A DNA stretch of 64,000 nucleotides from Streptomyces nitrosporeus (GCF_008704555.1 NZ_CP023702.1:7114001-7178000), one strand, 5' to 3'; numbered from the stretch's first letter, positions 50,335 through 59,031 are shown. Numbers and translations: made by a program. Notes: generated from the letters alone by a model not told the origin.

Positions 50335-51654
50335 TCAGACGGCATCCAGATCCCGGTCCTTGGTCTCCGGCAGCGCCAGCACGCACACCAGGGAGAGCAG
50401 GGCCATGCCGCTCATGAACCAGCCGCCGACCGCGGGGCTGTAGCTCTCCGCCAGGGCCGTCACCACCAGCGGGGCCGCCGCACCGCCCAGCACCCCGCCG
50501 AGGTTGTAGGAGAAGCCGGCACCCGAGTACCGCACCCGGGTCGAGAACAGCTCCGGCATGTAGGCGCCGGCCGGGCCGTAGATGATGCCCATGCAGAGCA
50601 GGGCGCCGCTGAGCGCCACCGCGATCAGCGCGTAGTTCCCGGTGTCCAGCAGCGGGAAGATCACCGCGCCCCACACCACACCGAACGCCGCGCCGCCGAT
50701 GATGAGCTTGCGGCGGCCGATCACGTCGGACCACTTCGCCACCGCGAAGGTGGACACCCCGAGCACCAGGACCGCGACCAGGGTCAGCGCCAGCATGTCG
50801 TTCTTCGGGATCTCCAGGGTGTCCGTCGTGTAGGTCATGCAGTAGGTCGCCGCGGTGTAGAACATCACGTACACCACGGTGATCATGCCGGCGCCGAGCA
50901 GCATCTCCTTGGGGTGCCTGCGGAACGCCTCCATGAGCGGGGTCTTCGCCGCTTCGCTCTTCTCGGCCGCCTTGACGAAGGCCGGGGACTCCGCGACCTT
51001 CAGCCGGATGAAGAGACCGACCGCGACGAGCACGAAGGAGAGCAGGAACGGAATCCGCCAGCCCCAGCCCTCGAACGCCTCGTCGCCCAGCAGACCGGAC
51101 ATCAGCAGGAAGGTGACGGTCGCGGCGAAGTAGCCCACGGGAGAGCCCATCTGCGCCGCGGCGGCGTACAGGCCGCGCTTCTTCGCCGGTGCGTGCTCCA
51201 CGGCCAGCAGGGCCGCGCCGCCCCACTCGCCGCCCAGGCCCAGGCCCTGGATCAGGCGCAGCAGTACGAGCAGGACCGGGGCGGCGACACCGATCGTCTC
51301 GTAGCCGGGCAGGAGCCCGATCGCGCCGGTGGACAGTCCCATCATCAGCAGCGAGACGACCAGCACCGCCTTGCGCCCGATCCGGTCGCCGTAGTGCCCG
51401 AATATCGCGGCGCCCAGCGGGCGGGCCGCGAAACCCACGGCGAAGGTCGAGAGGGTGGCCAGGGTGCCCGCGGTTTTCGAAAGCCCGGGGAAGAACGCCT
51501 CGTTGAGGACGAGCGCGGCCGCGGTCCCGTAGATGTAGTAGTCGTAGAACTCGATGGCCGTGCCGATGAAACTGGCCGTCGCGACGCGGCGCATGCCCTG
51601 GGGCGCCGGAGTACCGGCTTCCGGATCGCCGGCAGGGGGAACTGTGGTGCTCAT
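50335..51654 (-). CDS. MHS-family MFS transporter (metabolite:proton symporter)
   Basis: A 439-aa, 12-helix transporter. ASFIGTAIEFYDYYIYGTAAA is the diagnostic first helix of the metabolite:H+ symporter (ShiA/ProP/KgtP) family. GHYGDRIGRKAVLVVSLLMM is motif A, and QGLGLGGEWGGAALLAVEHAP follows. Typical substrates are dicarboxylates, shikimate or betaines; the substrate here is unknown. ATG 51654 follows GGAGTCC. The gene is bounded upstream by a 60-bp palindrome and followed by a PucR-type regulator on the same strand. Confidence 0.92.
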   Translation of the reverse strand: MSTTVPPAGDPEAGTPAPQGMRRVATASFIGTAIEFYDYYIYGTAAALVLNEAFFPGLSKTAGTLATLSTFAVGFAARPLGAAIFGHYGDRIGRKAVLVVSLLMMGLSTGAIGLLPGYETIGVAAPVLLVLLRLIQGLGLGGEWGGAALLAVEHAPAKKRGLYAAAAQMGSPVGYFAATVTFLLMSGLLGDEAFEGWGWRIPFLLSFVLVAVGLFIRLKVAESPAFVKAAEKSEAAKTPLMEAFRRHPKEMLLGAGMITVVYVMFYTAATYCMTYTTDTLEIPKNDMLALTLVAVLVLGVSTFAVAKWSDVIGRRKLIIGGAAFGVVWGAVIFPLLDTGNYALIAVALSGALLCMGIIYGPAGAYMPELFSTRVRYSGAGFSYNLGGVLGGAAAPLVVTALAESYSPAVGGWFMSGMALLSLVCVLALPETKDRDLDAV

Positions 51655-51751
51655 GAGGACTCCGCGAAGAGTGGGGACGGGGCACCGCCTGTCGGCGGCG
51701 AACGGATGCTGAACGCTAAACCGCAGGTGGGTGCCCGGTTCCTGTCCATCG

Positions 51752-51811
51752 GAACAACGTGTGGGGCCGGGCGCTGTCCGATCGGACAGCGCCCGGCCCC
51801 ACACGTTGTTC
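51752..51811. terminator. 60-bp perfect palindrome
   Basis: Thirty-base arms with no loop: GAACAACGTGTGGGGCCGGG begins the left arm and its exact complement ends the right arm. The centre is TCCGATCGGA. Located 58 nt after the catalase stop codon, it would form a very strong hairpin in either transcript. Confidence 0.75.
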
Positions 51812-51868
51812 ACGCCCTCGCGCGGGCGTGGCGGCCGGTGTCGGCGGCCGCCGCAAAGGGGCGGGGGA

Positions 51869-53527
51869 TCAGCGTTCCACCACGTGCCGCTTGTCGGGGA
51901 CGCAGTGCGTCATGGTCAGCCCGGTGACGTCCCGCGGAGGGTTGCTGCCGAGCCGCGAGAGCCGTTCGCGCTCCTCCTCGCTGAGGTTCTGGGTGGCCAG
52001 CGGAGGGAGGTGGGCGACGTCGGAGGGGCTGATGCCGATGCCCTCGCCGACCCGGAGCCCGAGCTCGTTGTCCGCCATCAGGCAGTGCCAGACCATCCGC
52101 TCCTGCACGGGCCGGGCGCACTGGGAGAAGAGAGCGGTGAAGTTCTTGACCAGATCGTCCTGCTCCCACTCCTCCATCAGCTGGTAGCGCTGGCCGGCCT
52201 GGAGGTAGTCGTTGGTGCGGGGGATCCTGGACCGGGTGAGCCGGCCCTCGATCACCGGGCCCTGCTCGTCGTGGGTGAGGGGGCCGGCCTCCCGCAGCCC
52301 GCCGGTGATCGACGGTTCGTAGTTGACCTCCGGGTTCTCACCGCCGTGGCCGTTGTCGTAGGCCATCAGGCCGTCGCGCTGGTTGGTGGCGACACGGGCG
52401 GCCTTGGCCTGGTTGACCGGCAGCTGGAGGTAGTTCGGGCCGACCCGGTAGCGCTGGGTGTCGCTGTAGGAGAACGTACGGCCGACCAGCATCTTGTCGT
52501 CCGAGAAGTCCAGCCCGTCCACCAGGACACCGGTGCCGAACGAGGCCTGCTCGTTCTCCGCGAAGTAGTTGTCCGGCATCCGGTCGAGCACCATGCGCCC
52601 CACCGCCTTCGGCGGGAAGTCCTGCTCGGGCCAGGTCTTGGTGTCGTCCAGCGGGTCGAAGTCCAGCTCGGGGTGCTCGTCGTCGGACATCATCTGGACG
52701 ACCAGTTCCCACTCGGGGTGGTCGCCGCGCCCGATGGCCTCGTACAGGTCCTTCGTCGCGTGACCCAGCTCGTCCGCCTGGATGTTCGCCGCGTCCTCCT
52801 CGGTCATGCTGCTGACACCCTGCTTGGGCAGCCAGTGGTACTTGACCAGGACCGTGCCGCCCTCGGAGTTCACCCACTTGTAGGTGTTGACGCCGAAGCC
52901 CTGCATATGGCGGTAGTCGGCCGGGATGCCCCGGGGACTGAAGAGGTTCACCAGCATGTGCATGCTCTCCGGGGTCTGCGACATGAAGTCGAAGATCCGG
53001 GCCGGTTTCTGCTCGTGGGTCACCGGGTCGGGCTTGAGCGCGTGGATGACGTCGGGGAACTTGATGGCGTCCCGGATGAAGAAGATCCCGAGGTTGTTCC
53101 CCACCAGGTCCCAGTTGCCGTCCTCCGTGTAGAACTTCACGGCGAAGCCCCGCGGGTCCCGGGCCGCCTCGGAGGAGTCGCGGCCGCCGATCACGGTGGA
53201 GAAGCGCACGGCGACGTCGGTCCGCTTGCCGGCCTCCTGGAACAGCCTGGCCCGGGTGTACCGGCCGATGGGCTCGTCGCCCCACTTGCCGTACGCCTCG
53301 AAGTAGCCGTACGCCGTCACCCCGCGCGCGTGGACGACACGCTCCGGGATGCGTTCCCGGTCGAAATGGCTGATCTTCTCCAGGAACTGGTAGTTCTCCA
53401 GAGTCGCCGGGCCACGGGCGCCGACCGTGCGCTGGTTCTGGTTGTCGTGGACGGGGTGGCCCTGGCGGTTGGTCAGGTACGGCCGCTCGTCCTTCTCGGC
53501 AGACCCCTTGTCCGCGGTCTCGCTCAC
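51869..53527 (-). CDS. katA: monofunctional heme catalase
   Basis: A 552-aa clade-type catalase with all key residues: active-site His H66 in PERVVHARG, the GNN Asn motif (143-145), and the proximal heme Tyr region RTFSYSDTQRYRVGPNYLQL (about 345-365). It converts hydrogen peroxide to water and oxygen in the cytosol. The C-terminal tail (about 485-552) is somewhat longer than in minimal catalases. GTG 53527 follows AAGGAG. A 60-bp palindrome downstream is a likely terminator. The gene symbol is the usual one for this type; paralogues are common in Streptomyces. Confidence 0.94.
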   Translation of the reverse strand: MSETADKGSAEKDERPYLTNRQGHPVHDNQNQRTVGARGPATLENYQFLEKISHFDRERIPERVVHARGVTAYGYFEAYGKWGDEPIGRYTRARLFQEAGKRTDVAVRFSTVIGGRDSSEAARDPRGFAVKFYTEDGNWDLVGNNLGIFFIRDAIKFPDVIHALKPDPVTHEQKPARIFDFMSQTPESMHMLVNLFSPRGIPADYRHMQGFGVNTYKWVNSEGGTVLVKYHWLPKQGVSSMTEEDAANIQADELGHATKDLYEAIGRGDHPEWELVVQMMSDDEHPELDFDPLDDTKTWPEQDFPPKAVGRMVLDRMPDNYFAENEQASFGTGVLVDGLDFSDDKMLVGRTFSYSDTQRYRVGPNYLQLPVNQAKAARVATNQRDGLMAYDNGHGGENPEVNYEPSITGGLREAGPLTHDEQGPVIEGRLTRSRIPRTNDYLQAGQRYQLMEEWEQDDLVKNFTALFSQCARPVQERMVWHCLMADNELGLRVGEGIGISPSDVAHLPPLATQNLSEEERERLSRLGSNPPRDVTGLTMTHCVPDKRHVVER

Positions 53528-53668
53528 AGGCTGTGCTCCTTCGCTGCGGAATGGACCCCCCGACCGTTCCCCGCGGCGCCGTCCCCCTTGCACCGGCGGA
53601 CCCGTTTTCCGCCGTCCGCCGCGCGAGAGGGACCCGTCCGGCCCTTCCCGCAGCCGCCCGCCGTCCGC

Positions 53669-53706
53669 CCCGCCTCCAGGGGCACCGGGGCGCCCCTGGA
53701 GGCGGG
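53669..53706. terminator. 15-bp hairpin after the lipoprotein gene
   Basis: CCCGCCTCCAGGGGC (53669-53683) and GCCCCTGGAGGCGGG (53692-53706) pair perfectly around an 8-nt loop, beginning 4 nt beyond the stop codon of the minus-strand lipoprotein gene. Confidence 0.75.
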
Positions 53707-53710
53707 CAGG

Positions 53711-54325
53711 TCAGGCGCGGATGGTGCAGATGGCGTCGTAGGGCCGGCCCGGACTCGGGAAGAGCTCCAGGGGCTCGGACCCGGACGGGCACTCCTCGGC
53801 CGTCTCGGTCAGGGCGGCGACCTTGCCGCCGCCGCCCGAGGCGCAGGGCACCTCCTTGGCGGAGTCGTCCACACAGTCACCCACCACCAGCTGGCCGCCA
53901 CCGGCCCCGGCGTCCCCCGGGTGATCACCGGAGAGGTTGCGGCCGCAGACGGTCCTGCTGGGGATGCCGCCGCCGGCGTCGCCCGTACCGAAGGAGACCT
54001 TCACCGAGATGATGGCGTCCGTACCGGCCGGGCACTGGACGGAGTCGGCGAAGAACGAACCGTCCTGGACCTCCAGCGCCTTGATGGTCGCCCCCGGGTC
54101 GTCGCACTCCATGCTCAGGTAACCGTCCTTCGAACCCTTCTCGGGCCCGGCGCAGTCACCGGCCTTCCACTCCTTCGCCGCCTGACCGCCGCCGCTGCCG
54201 CCGGAGGTCCCGTCGCAGGCCGTCGCCGCCGCAAGTACTAACCCCGCGGCCAGCACCGCCCCCGCACCGCGAAGGGCAGCCCTGCCCCGGGTACCTCCGG
54301 TGCGAGGGCCGACGTGAAGATTCAT
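53711..54325 (-). CDS. Cys-rich lipoprotein (LppU-like)
   Basis: A 204-aa lipoprotein. The signal peptide ends at the lipobox LAAATAC, with Cys37 expected to be lipidated and then, in this organism, possibly N-acylated by Lnt. A Gly/Ser linker leads to two related domains, each with paired cysteines (AGDCAGPEKG and MECDD; VGDCVDD and VPCAS). This resembles actinobacterial LppU-like lipoproteins, whose function is unknown. ATG 54325 follows GGAGGAG. A terminator hairpin begins just after the stop codon. Confidence 0.85.
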   Translation of the reverse strand: MNLHVGPRTGGTRGRAALRGAGAVLAAGLVLAAATACDGTSGGSGGGQAAKEWKAGDCAGPEKGSKDGYLSMECDDPGATIKALEVQDGSFFADSVQCPAGTDAIISVKVSFGTGDAGGGIPSRTVCGRNLSGDHPGDAGAGGGQLVVGDCVDDSAKEVPCASGGGGKVAALTETAEECPSGSEPLELFPSPGRPYDAICTIRA

Positions 54326-55025
54326 GGTGCTGCTCCTCCGTTGTGTGCCTGTATGCGCCTGCGCGCATCGGACGCGTTCCGCGCGTACGCGCCGGGGGCG
54401 GGCGGCGCACCCGGTGGAGCGGGTGCCCGGCGCCTCGCCCGGCGGCGGACGACTGGCCTGACGACGCCGGAAGGCGGTGCCGCGGTTCCACCCGTGAGGC
54501 TCCCGCGTACCGCTCACGGCGGCCCGTGCGGGCGCTGCCCCGGGTCCGCGCTCCGGGCCGCAGCGGGGCGGCCGGTCCAGGAGGACGTCCACGCCGGCCG
54601 GCGGGCGAGCGCGCCGGGCACGGCGCGCAGCGGGAGCCCCGGCGGGCCGTGCCGTCCGGTGGGGTCCACCGGCCTGCCCACCGCCGCAGGCTTCCCGGCA
54701 GCTCCGTCCGTACCTGTACGCGTACGGAACCCCCGAGCGCCGGCCCGGGGCATACCGGAGGGTCGGGGCGGGGCAGCGGGGAGAGGCGGGAGCGAGCAGG
54801 GGGAGCGGGGGAGGGGCGACGGTGACGGACCGGGCGGGGGAGGGGCGGCCAGGCAGGAGCCGTGGTGGGCGCGGCCGGTCCCGGCCCGCCGGCAGCCCCG
54901 GCGTGGAGCCGCTGTGACGGAAGGCCGTTCCGGCTCCCGGAACGCGGGACGCGGGGCGGTGACGGCCTGGACATCCTCGCGCCCCGGCGGGGTAGGCGGA
55001 CGGTACACCGTCCCGAGGAGGAGCT
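54326..55025. other. 700-nt stretch without a supported gene
   Basis: All longer readings on both strands are Arg/Pro/Gly-rich without starts supported by ribosome sites. It contains a TACGCGTACG palindrome (54716-54725) and a G/A-rich run at 54765-54850. The last bases carry the ribosome site of the 48-aa gene. Nothing else recognised. Confidence 0.55.
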
Positions 55026-55172
55026 ATGTCCGGACTGATCACCCGCCTCACTCAATTCACCCGCAGCCCCCAGGGCCGGCGGACGATCGCGTCGGCCCGG
55101 CGTGCCGCGGCCGACCCGCGTAAGCGTGCCCAGGCCCGCCGTCTGTTCGGCCGGCTGCGCGGACGCCGGTGA
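55026..55172 (+). CDS. 48-aa very basic protein
   Basis: ATG 55026 follows GAGGAGGAGCT, a strong ribosome site. The protein reads MSGLITRLTQFTRSPQGRRT, continues with alternating Arg/Ala helices and ends RRLFGRLRGRR. With about 14 arginines in 48 residues it is strongly cationic; an amphipathic N-terminal helix and a nucleic-acid or membrane contact are likely. I believe similar tiny proteins occur across Streptomyces, but no function is known. Confidence 0.8.
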   Translation: MSGLITRLTQFTRSPQGRRTIASARRAAADPRKRAQARRLFGRLRGRR

Positions 55173-55357
55173 CGCCGGCGCTCCGGCCCGGCTGACCGGG
55201 CGAGGCGAGTCCCGGTCCGAGGCGGTCGCGCGCCGTAGCGGGCTCGGCACCGCCGCCGATCTGCGCACGCCGGCGCGGCGTCGGACCGGAATCGCACCGT
55301 CGGCGTACAAACGCCGCTCCGGGCCGGAGGCGAACCGACGGCTGCTGCCCCGCCGGC

Positions 55358-56290
55358 TCACAGGGGATCGCGGGCGGAAGGCTCTCCCGGGTGGCCTCCG
55401 CCCGGGGCGGAGAGGGCAGGTGACCGGGTGCCGCCGGGCCGTTTCGCACGGACGGGCCGTCCGAGGACGACTCCGGTCAGGACCAGCACCAGTCCGCCCA
55501 CCTGCTGGACGGTCAGCATCTCGGCGGCGAGCAGGGTACCGAGCAGCACACCGGTGACGGGGTTGAGCAGCCCGATCATGCCTACGGTGCCCGCGGGCAG
55601 GCGCCGCAGGCCTGCGAACCAGACGACGAAGGCCAGGGAGGTGGCGACCAGAGCGGTGTAGGAGAAGCCGAGGAGCGCCGGTGGGGAGAACGCGGGGGGA
55701 GCGCCCTCCACGGCCACGGCGACGGGCAGCAGGAGCAGTCCCCCCGCGGTGAGCTGCCAGGCGGTCGAGGTGAGCACGTCGGCGCCGGTGCTCCACCGTT
55801 TGGCCAGGATGTGACCGAAGGACGATACGAGCATGGCCGCGACCGAGACGAGGAGCCCCTTCGCGTGCATCTCCTCCGAGCCGGTGAGCACCATGAGACC
55901 CACCCCGGCGAGCCCGGTCACGGCCCCCGCCAGATGGGCGGACCGCGGGCGCTCGGACACCAGGCCCCAGGCCATGAGCGTCATCGCCATCGGGGACAGC
56001 GCCATGACGGTTGACGCCAGGCTCGTCGGCAGCAGCTGGGAAGCGACGTAGACGAGGACGAAGAACACGCTCATGTTGAGCAGGCCGAGCACCGCCGACC
56101 TCCACCACCACGCACCGCGTGGCAGCCGCCTGCGCAGGGCCAGCAGGAGAAGGCCCGCGGGCAGGGCCCGCAGAACGGCTCCGTACAGCGGGTGGTCGGC
56201 GGGGAGGAACTCGCGTGTGACGAAGTAGTTGGCCCCCCAGGCCACCGGCGCGATCGCGGTCAGCAGCACCCACCGCACGTTTGCTTCCAT
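55358..56290 (-). CDS. EamA/DMT-family transporter
   Basis: A 310-aa drug/metabolite transporter with ten membrane helices in two EamA repeats (WVLLTAIAPVAWGANYFVTREFL, and the second beginning near GLLVSVAAMLVSSFGHILAKRW). Likely an exporter of amino acids, metabolites or drugs. ATG 56290 has TACTAT 8 nt upstream, and the start codon itself lies inside an operator-like palindrome. It is divergent from a marR gene with only 40 nt between start codons. Confidence 0.9.
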   Translation of the reverse strand: MEANVRWVLLTAIAPVAWGANYFVTREFLPADHPLYGAVLRALPAGLLLLALRRRLPRGAWWWRSAVLGLLNMSVFFVLVYVASQLLPTSLASTVMALSPMAMTLMAWGLVSERPRSAHLAGAVTGLAGVGLMVLTGSEEMHAKGLLVSVAAMLVSSFGHILAKRWSTGADVLTSTAWQLTAGGLLLLPVAVAVEGAPPAFSPPALLGFSYTALVATSLAFVVWFAGLRRLPAGTVGMIGLLNPVTGVLLGTLLAAEMLTVQQVGGLVLVLTGVVLGRPVRAKRPGGTRSPALSAPGGGHPGEPSARDPL

Positions 56291-56296
56291 GGAAGC
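56283..56296. promoter_or_regulatory. MarR operator 1, overlapping the EamA start
   Basis: GCTTCCATGGAAGC, a perfect 14-bp palindrome that includes the EamA ATG. Confidence 0.75.
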
Positions 56297-56298
56297 GA

Positions 56299-56304
56299 AT
56301 AGTA
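56299..56304 (-). promoter_or_regulatory. leaderless -10 hexamer TACTAT for EamA
   Basis: TACTAT on the minus strand, 8 nt before ATG 56290. Confidence 0.5.
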
Positions 56305-56319
56305 GCTTCCCTGGAAGTT
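56304..56319. promoter_or_regulatory. MarR operator 2
   Basis: AGCTTCCCTGGAAGTT, the same CTTCC-GGAAG motif as operator 1, immediately before the -10 of marR. Confidence 0.7.
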
Positions 56320-56324
56320 ATTAT
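56319..56324 (+). promoter_or_regulatory. leaderless -10 hexamer TATTAT for marR
   Basis: TATTAT lies 6 nt before ATG 56331; no ribosome site is present. Confidence 0.6.
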
Positions 56325-56330
56325 GTGCGC

Positions 56331-56855
56331 ATGGAGGAACGGCAGCCGTTGGACCGCGTAGCCCGTATCCAGGCCGACTGGCGTCACCAGCGGCCTGACG
56401 TCGACGTCTCCCCTCAGGGAGTGATCGGCCGGCTGCATCGCCTGGCTGCCCGGCTCACCGAGGAACTCTCCCGCGTGTACGACCGCTACGGCCTCAGCGA
56501 GGGGGAGTTCGACGTCCTGTGCGCACTGCGCCGTGCGGGCGCGCCCTACGAACGGGCGCCGGGTGACCTTGCCGCGCACACCATGGTCACCACCGGCGCG
56601 ATGACGAAGAGGGTCGACCGTCTGGAGCGGGCCGGACTCGTCACCCGCCGCCGTTCCGACGACGACCGGCGCGGCCGGATCGTCGCCCTCACCGGTCCCG
56701 GACGGCAGCTGATCGACCAGGCGTTCACCGACCACATGCGCAACGAACGGCGCCTGCTGGACCTGCTGACGCCCTCCGAGGCCGAAGCCCTCGAACCCCT
56801 GCTCACGGCCTGGCTCTTCCGCGTCGAGCATCCACGCCCTTCCGGCGGCGGGTGA
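56331..56855 (+). CDS. MarR family transcriptional regulator
   Basis: A 174-aa MarR repressor: an N-terminal helix (residues 1-40), a winged helix with LSEGEFDVLCALRRAG, PGDLAAHTMVTTGAMTKRVDRLERAGLVTRR and the wing DDDRRGRIVAL, then a C-terminal dimerisation helix. It probably represses the divergent EamA gene and itself through two CTTCC-GGAAG operators that overlap both promoters. Ligand unknown. Confidence 0.93.
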   Translation: MEERQPLDRVARIQADWRHQRPDVDVSPQGVIGRLHRLAARLTEELSRVYDRYGLSEGEFDVLCALRRAGAPYERAPGDLAAHTMVTTGAMTKRVDRLERAGLVTRRRSDDDRRGRIVALTGPGRQLIDQAFTDHMRNERRLLDLLTPSEAEALEPLLTAWLFRVEHPRPSGGG

Positions 56856-56904
56856 CCCGCGGGCGGCCGGTGCGCGTGACGGGGGGCCGGGCGGCGCTAC
56901 GGCC

Positions 56905-57363
56905 TCAGGGGCGCGGCCAGGGCCGGCCGCTGAGGCGCTCGATGCCCGCGTTGAACCGCTTGAGGTAGCCCGCGAAGGCGGCGACGTCCTGCTCGGGCCA
57001 TTCGGCCATCACCCGCTCCAGGGTCTCGGCGGTGCGTTCGCGCTCCTCGTCCAGCAGGCGGGAGCCCTCCTCGGTGATCCGGAACTTCCGGGCCATGCCC
57101 CCGGCCGGATCGGGGATGCGCTCGGCCTGACGGGCCCGGACCACCGCGGCGGTCTGCCGGTTGAGGGTGGAGGCGTCGAGTCCCAGGGCGTCGCTCAGTT
57201 CACCGATCGACATGGGGCCCTGGACGCGGAGCCGGCTGAGCAGGACATAGGCGCTGCGCTCCAGCCTTCTGCCGCCGCCGTGTCCCGCGCGGTGCTGCTG
57301 GAGGCCGTAACGGCTCAGGAGCATCTGCTCGTACTCGACCTCGTACGTCGACGGCCTGCCCAT
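56905..57363 (-). CDS. MarR family transcriptional regulator
   Basis: A 152-aa MarR protein with winged-helix segments RSAYVLLSRLRVQGPMSIGE, LSDALGLDASTLNRQTAAVV and the wing GGMARKFRITEEG. ATG 57363 follows AGGAGG. It is divergent from the MFS drug exporter, with an operator-like inverted repeat between them, and so probably represses that exporter. Confidence 0.92.
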   Translation of the reverse strand: MGRPSTYEVEYEQMLLSRYGLQQHRAGHGGGRRLERSAYVLLSRLRVQGPMSIGELSDALGLDASTLNRQTAAVVRARQAERIPDPAGGMARKFRITEEGSRLLDEERERTAETLERVMAEWPEQDVAAFAGYLKRFNAGIERLSGRPWPRP

Positions 57364-57446
57364 GCCCCTGGTGCCTCCTGCTTCACAGCCGGTCCGGCGG
57401 AACGCGACCCGCGCCTGCCGGTGGCCTCCAGTCTCTCATGGCAACG

Positions 57447-57493
57447 TGCATCGCACACATAACATGCTCGATACATTTGGTGTGTACGATGCA
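57447..57493. promoter_or_regulatory. long inverted repeat, MarR operator candidate
   Basis: TGCATCG (57447-57453) plus ACACA on the left and TGTGT plus CGATGCA (57487-57493) on the right form 12 matching arm positions with scattered mismatches. It covers the expected promoter of the MFS gene. Confidence 0.65.
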
Positions 57494-57527
57494 CAGCGCA
57501 TCCGACAGATTTGCGAGGAATCCTCTT

Positions 57528-58985
57528 ATGGAAGTACCCCAGCCCTCCGCCCGCTCGGGCGGCGTGGTCGCCACCCTGGCGTTCGCGGGCACCACGGCGG
57601 CAATCATGCAGACCCTGGTGACGCCTCTGATCCAGGATCTCCCGAAGATCCTGCACACCTCGTCCGCGAACAGCGCCTGGGTGATCACGGTCACCCTGCT
57701 CGTGGCCGGCGTCTGCGTGCCCGTCACCGGACGGCTCGGCGACCTGCTGGGCAAGCGCCGCATGCTGCTGGCGTGTTCCGTGCCGCTGATCGTGGGCTCG
57801 GTGGTCTGCGCGCTCTCCTCCTCCGTCGTCCCGATGATCGTCGGGCGCGGCCTCCAGGGCATGGGCATGGGCATGGTCCCGCTCGGCATCGCCCTGCTGC
57901 GCGACGTGGTCCCCGCGGAGAAGCTCAGCTCCTCCATCGCGCTGGTCAGCGCCTCCATGGGCATCGGCGGCGGCCTCGGCCTGCCGATCTCCGCGGCGGT
58001 CGCCCAGTACACCAGCTGGCGCGTCCTCTTCTGGGGTTCCGCCGTGCTCGCCGTCGGCATCGCCGCGTTGATCTGGTTCCTGATCCCGGACGTCCCGCCG
58101 GGCGCCAAGGGCCAGCGCTTCGACTACCCGGGCGCGGTCGGGCTCGGCATCGGGCTGGTCAGCCTGCTGCTCGCGGTCTCCAAGGGCGCGGAGTGGGGCT
58201 GGGGTTCGGCGACGACCCTCGGCCTGTTCGCCCTCGCCGTCGTGGCCCTGCTGGCCTGGGGCTTCTGGGAGACCCGCACCCGCGACCCGCTGGTCGACCT
58301 GCGCACCACGGCACGCCCGCGCGTCCTGTTCACCAACGCGGCGTCCCTCTTCGTCGGCTTCGGCATGTACGCCAGCATGCTGATCATCCCCCAGCTGCTG
58401 CAGTTCCCCGAGGCCACCGGCTACGGCCTGGGCCAGTCGATGCTCGCGGCCGGTCTGTGGATGGCCCCCGGCGGCATCATGATGATGGTCATCTCACCGC
58501 TCGGCGGGAAGCTCACCGACGCCCGGGGCCCGAAGTTCACCCTGATCTGCGGAACGCTCGTCATCGCGGCCGGATACGGCCTCTCGCTGGTCCTGATGGG
58601 CTCCGCCTGGGGCCTGATGCTGGTCATCATGGTCATCAACGGCGGTGTCGGCCTCGCCTACGGGGCGATGCCCGCCCTGATCATGAGTTCCGTGCCGCTC
58701 AACGAGACGGCGGCCGCCAACGGCTTCAACACGCTGATGCGCTCCCTGGGCACGTCGATCGGCGCCGCGGTGATCGGTGTGGTCCTCTCCCAGATGACCG
58801 TCTCCGCGGGCGGTTTCAGCCTCACCTCGGAGAGCGGCTTCCGTGCCGGTCTGGTCGTCGGCGCCGGTGTCGCCCTGGTGGCCGCGTTGATCGCCGCCCT
58901 CATCCCGGCCGCGCGCGCGGCCCGGGACGAGGCGGTGGAGGCGGCAGCCCCCACGGCCCCGGAGCCGGCCGCGGCGAAGGCCTGA
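57528..58985 (+). CDS. MFS drug exporter, DHA2 (14-helix) type
   Basis: A 485-aa transporter. WVITVTLLVAGVCVPVTGRLGDLLGKRR carries helices 1-2 and motif A, GRGLQGMGMG is motif C-like, and fourteen helices are predictable. The DHA2 family exports drugs by proton antiport. ATG 57528 follows GAGGAA. It is controlled presumably by the divergent MarR. A strong hairpin follows the stop codon. Confidence 0.93.
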   Translation: MEVPQPSARSGGVVATLAFAGTTAAIMQTLVTPLIQDLPKILHTSSANSAWVITVTLLVAGVCVPVTGRLGDLLGKRRMLLACSVPLIVGSVVCALSSSVVPMIVGRGLQGMGMGMVPLGIALLRDVVPAEKLSSSIALVSASMGIGGGLGLPISAAVAQYTSWRVLFWGSAVLAVGIAALIWFLIPDVPPGAKGQRFDYPGAVGLGIGLVSLLLAVSKGAEWGWGSATTLGLFALAVVALLAWGFWETRTRDPLVDLRTTARPRVLFTNAASLFVGFGMYASMLIIPQLLQFPEATGYGLGQSMLAAGLWMAPGGIMMMVISPLGGKLTDARGPKFTLICGTLVIAAGYGLSLVLMGSAWGLMLVIMVINGGVGLAYGAMPALIMSSVPLNETAAANGFNTLMRSLGTSIGAAVIGVVLSQMTVSAGGFSLTSESGFRAGLVVGAGVALVAALIAALIPAARAARDEAVEAAAPTAPEPAAAKA

Positions 58986-59031
58986 CCCGGCCTCCGGGTG
59001 GCCGCCCCTCCGGGACGGCCCCGTACGGCAC

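Noticed and set aside
54514..55008. A 164-codon minus-strand reading in the 700-nt gap
   Set aside because: Pro/Arg/Ala low complexity, no ribosome site, no recognisable motif.
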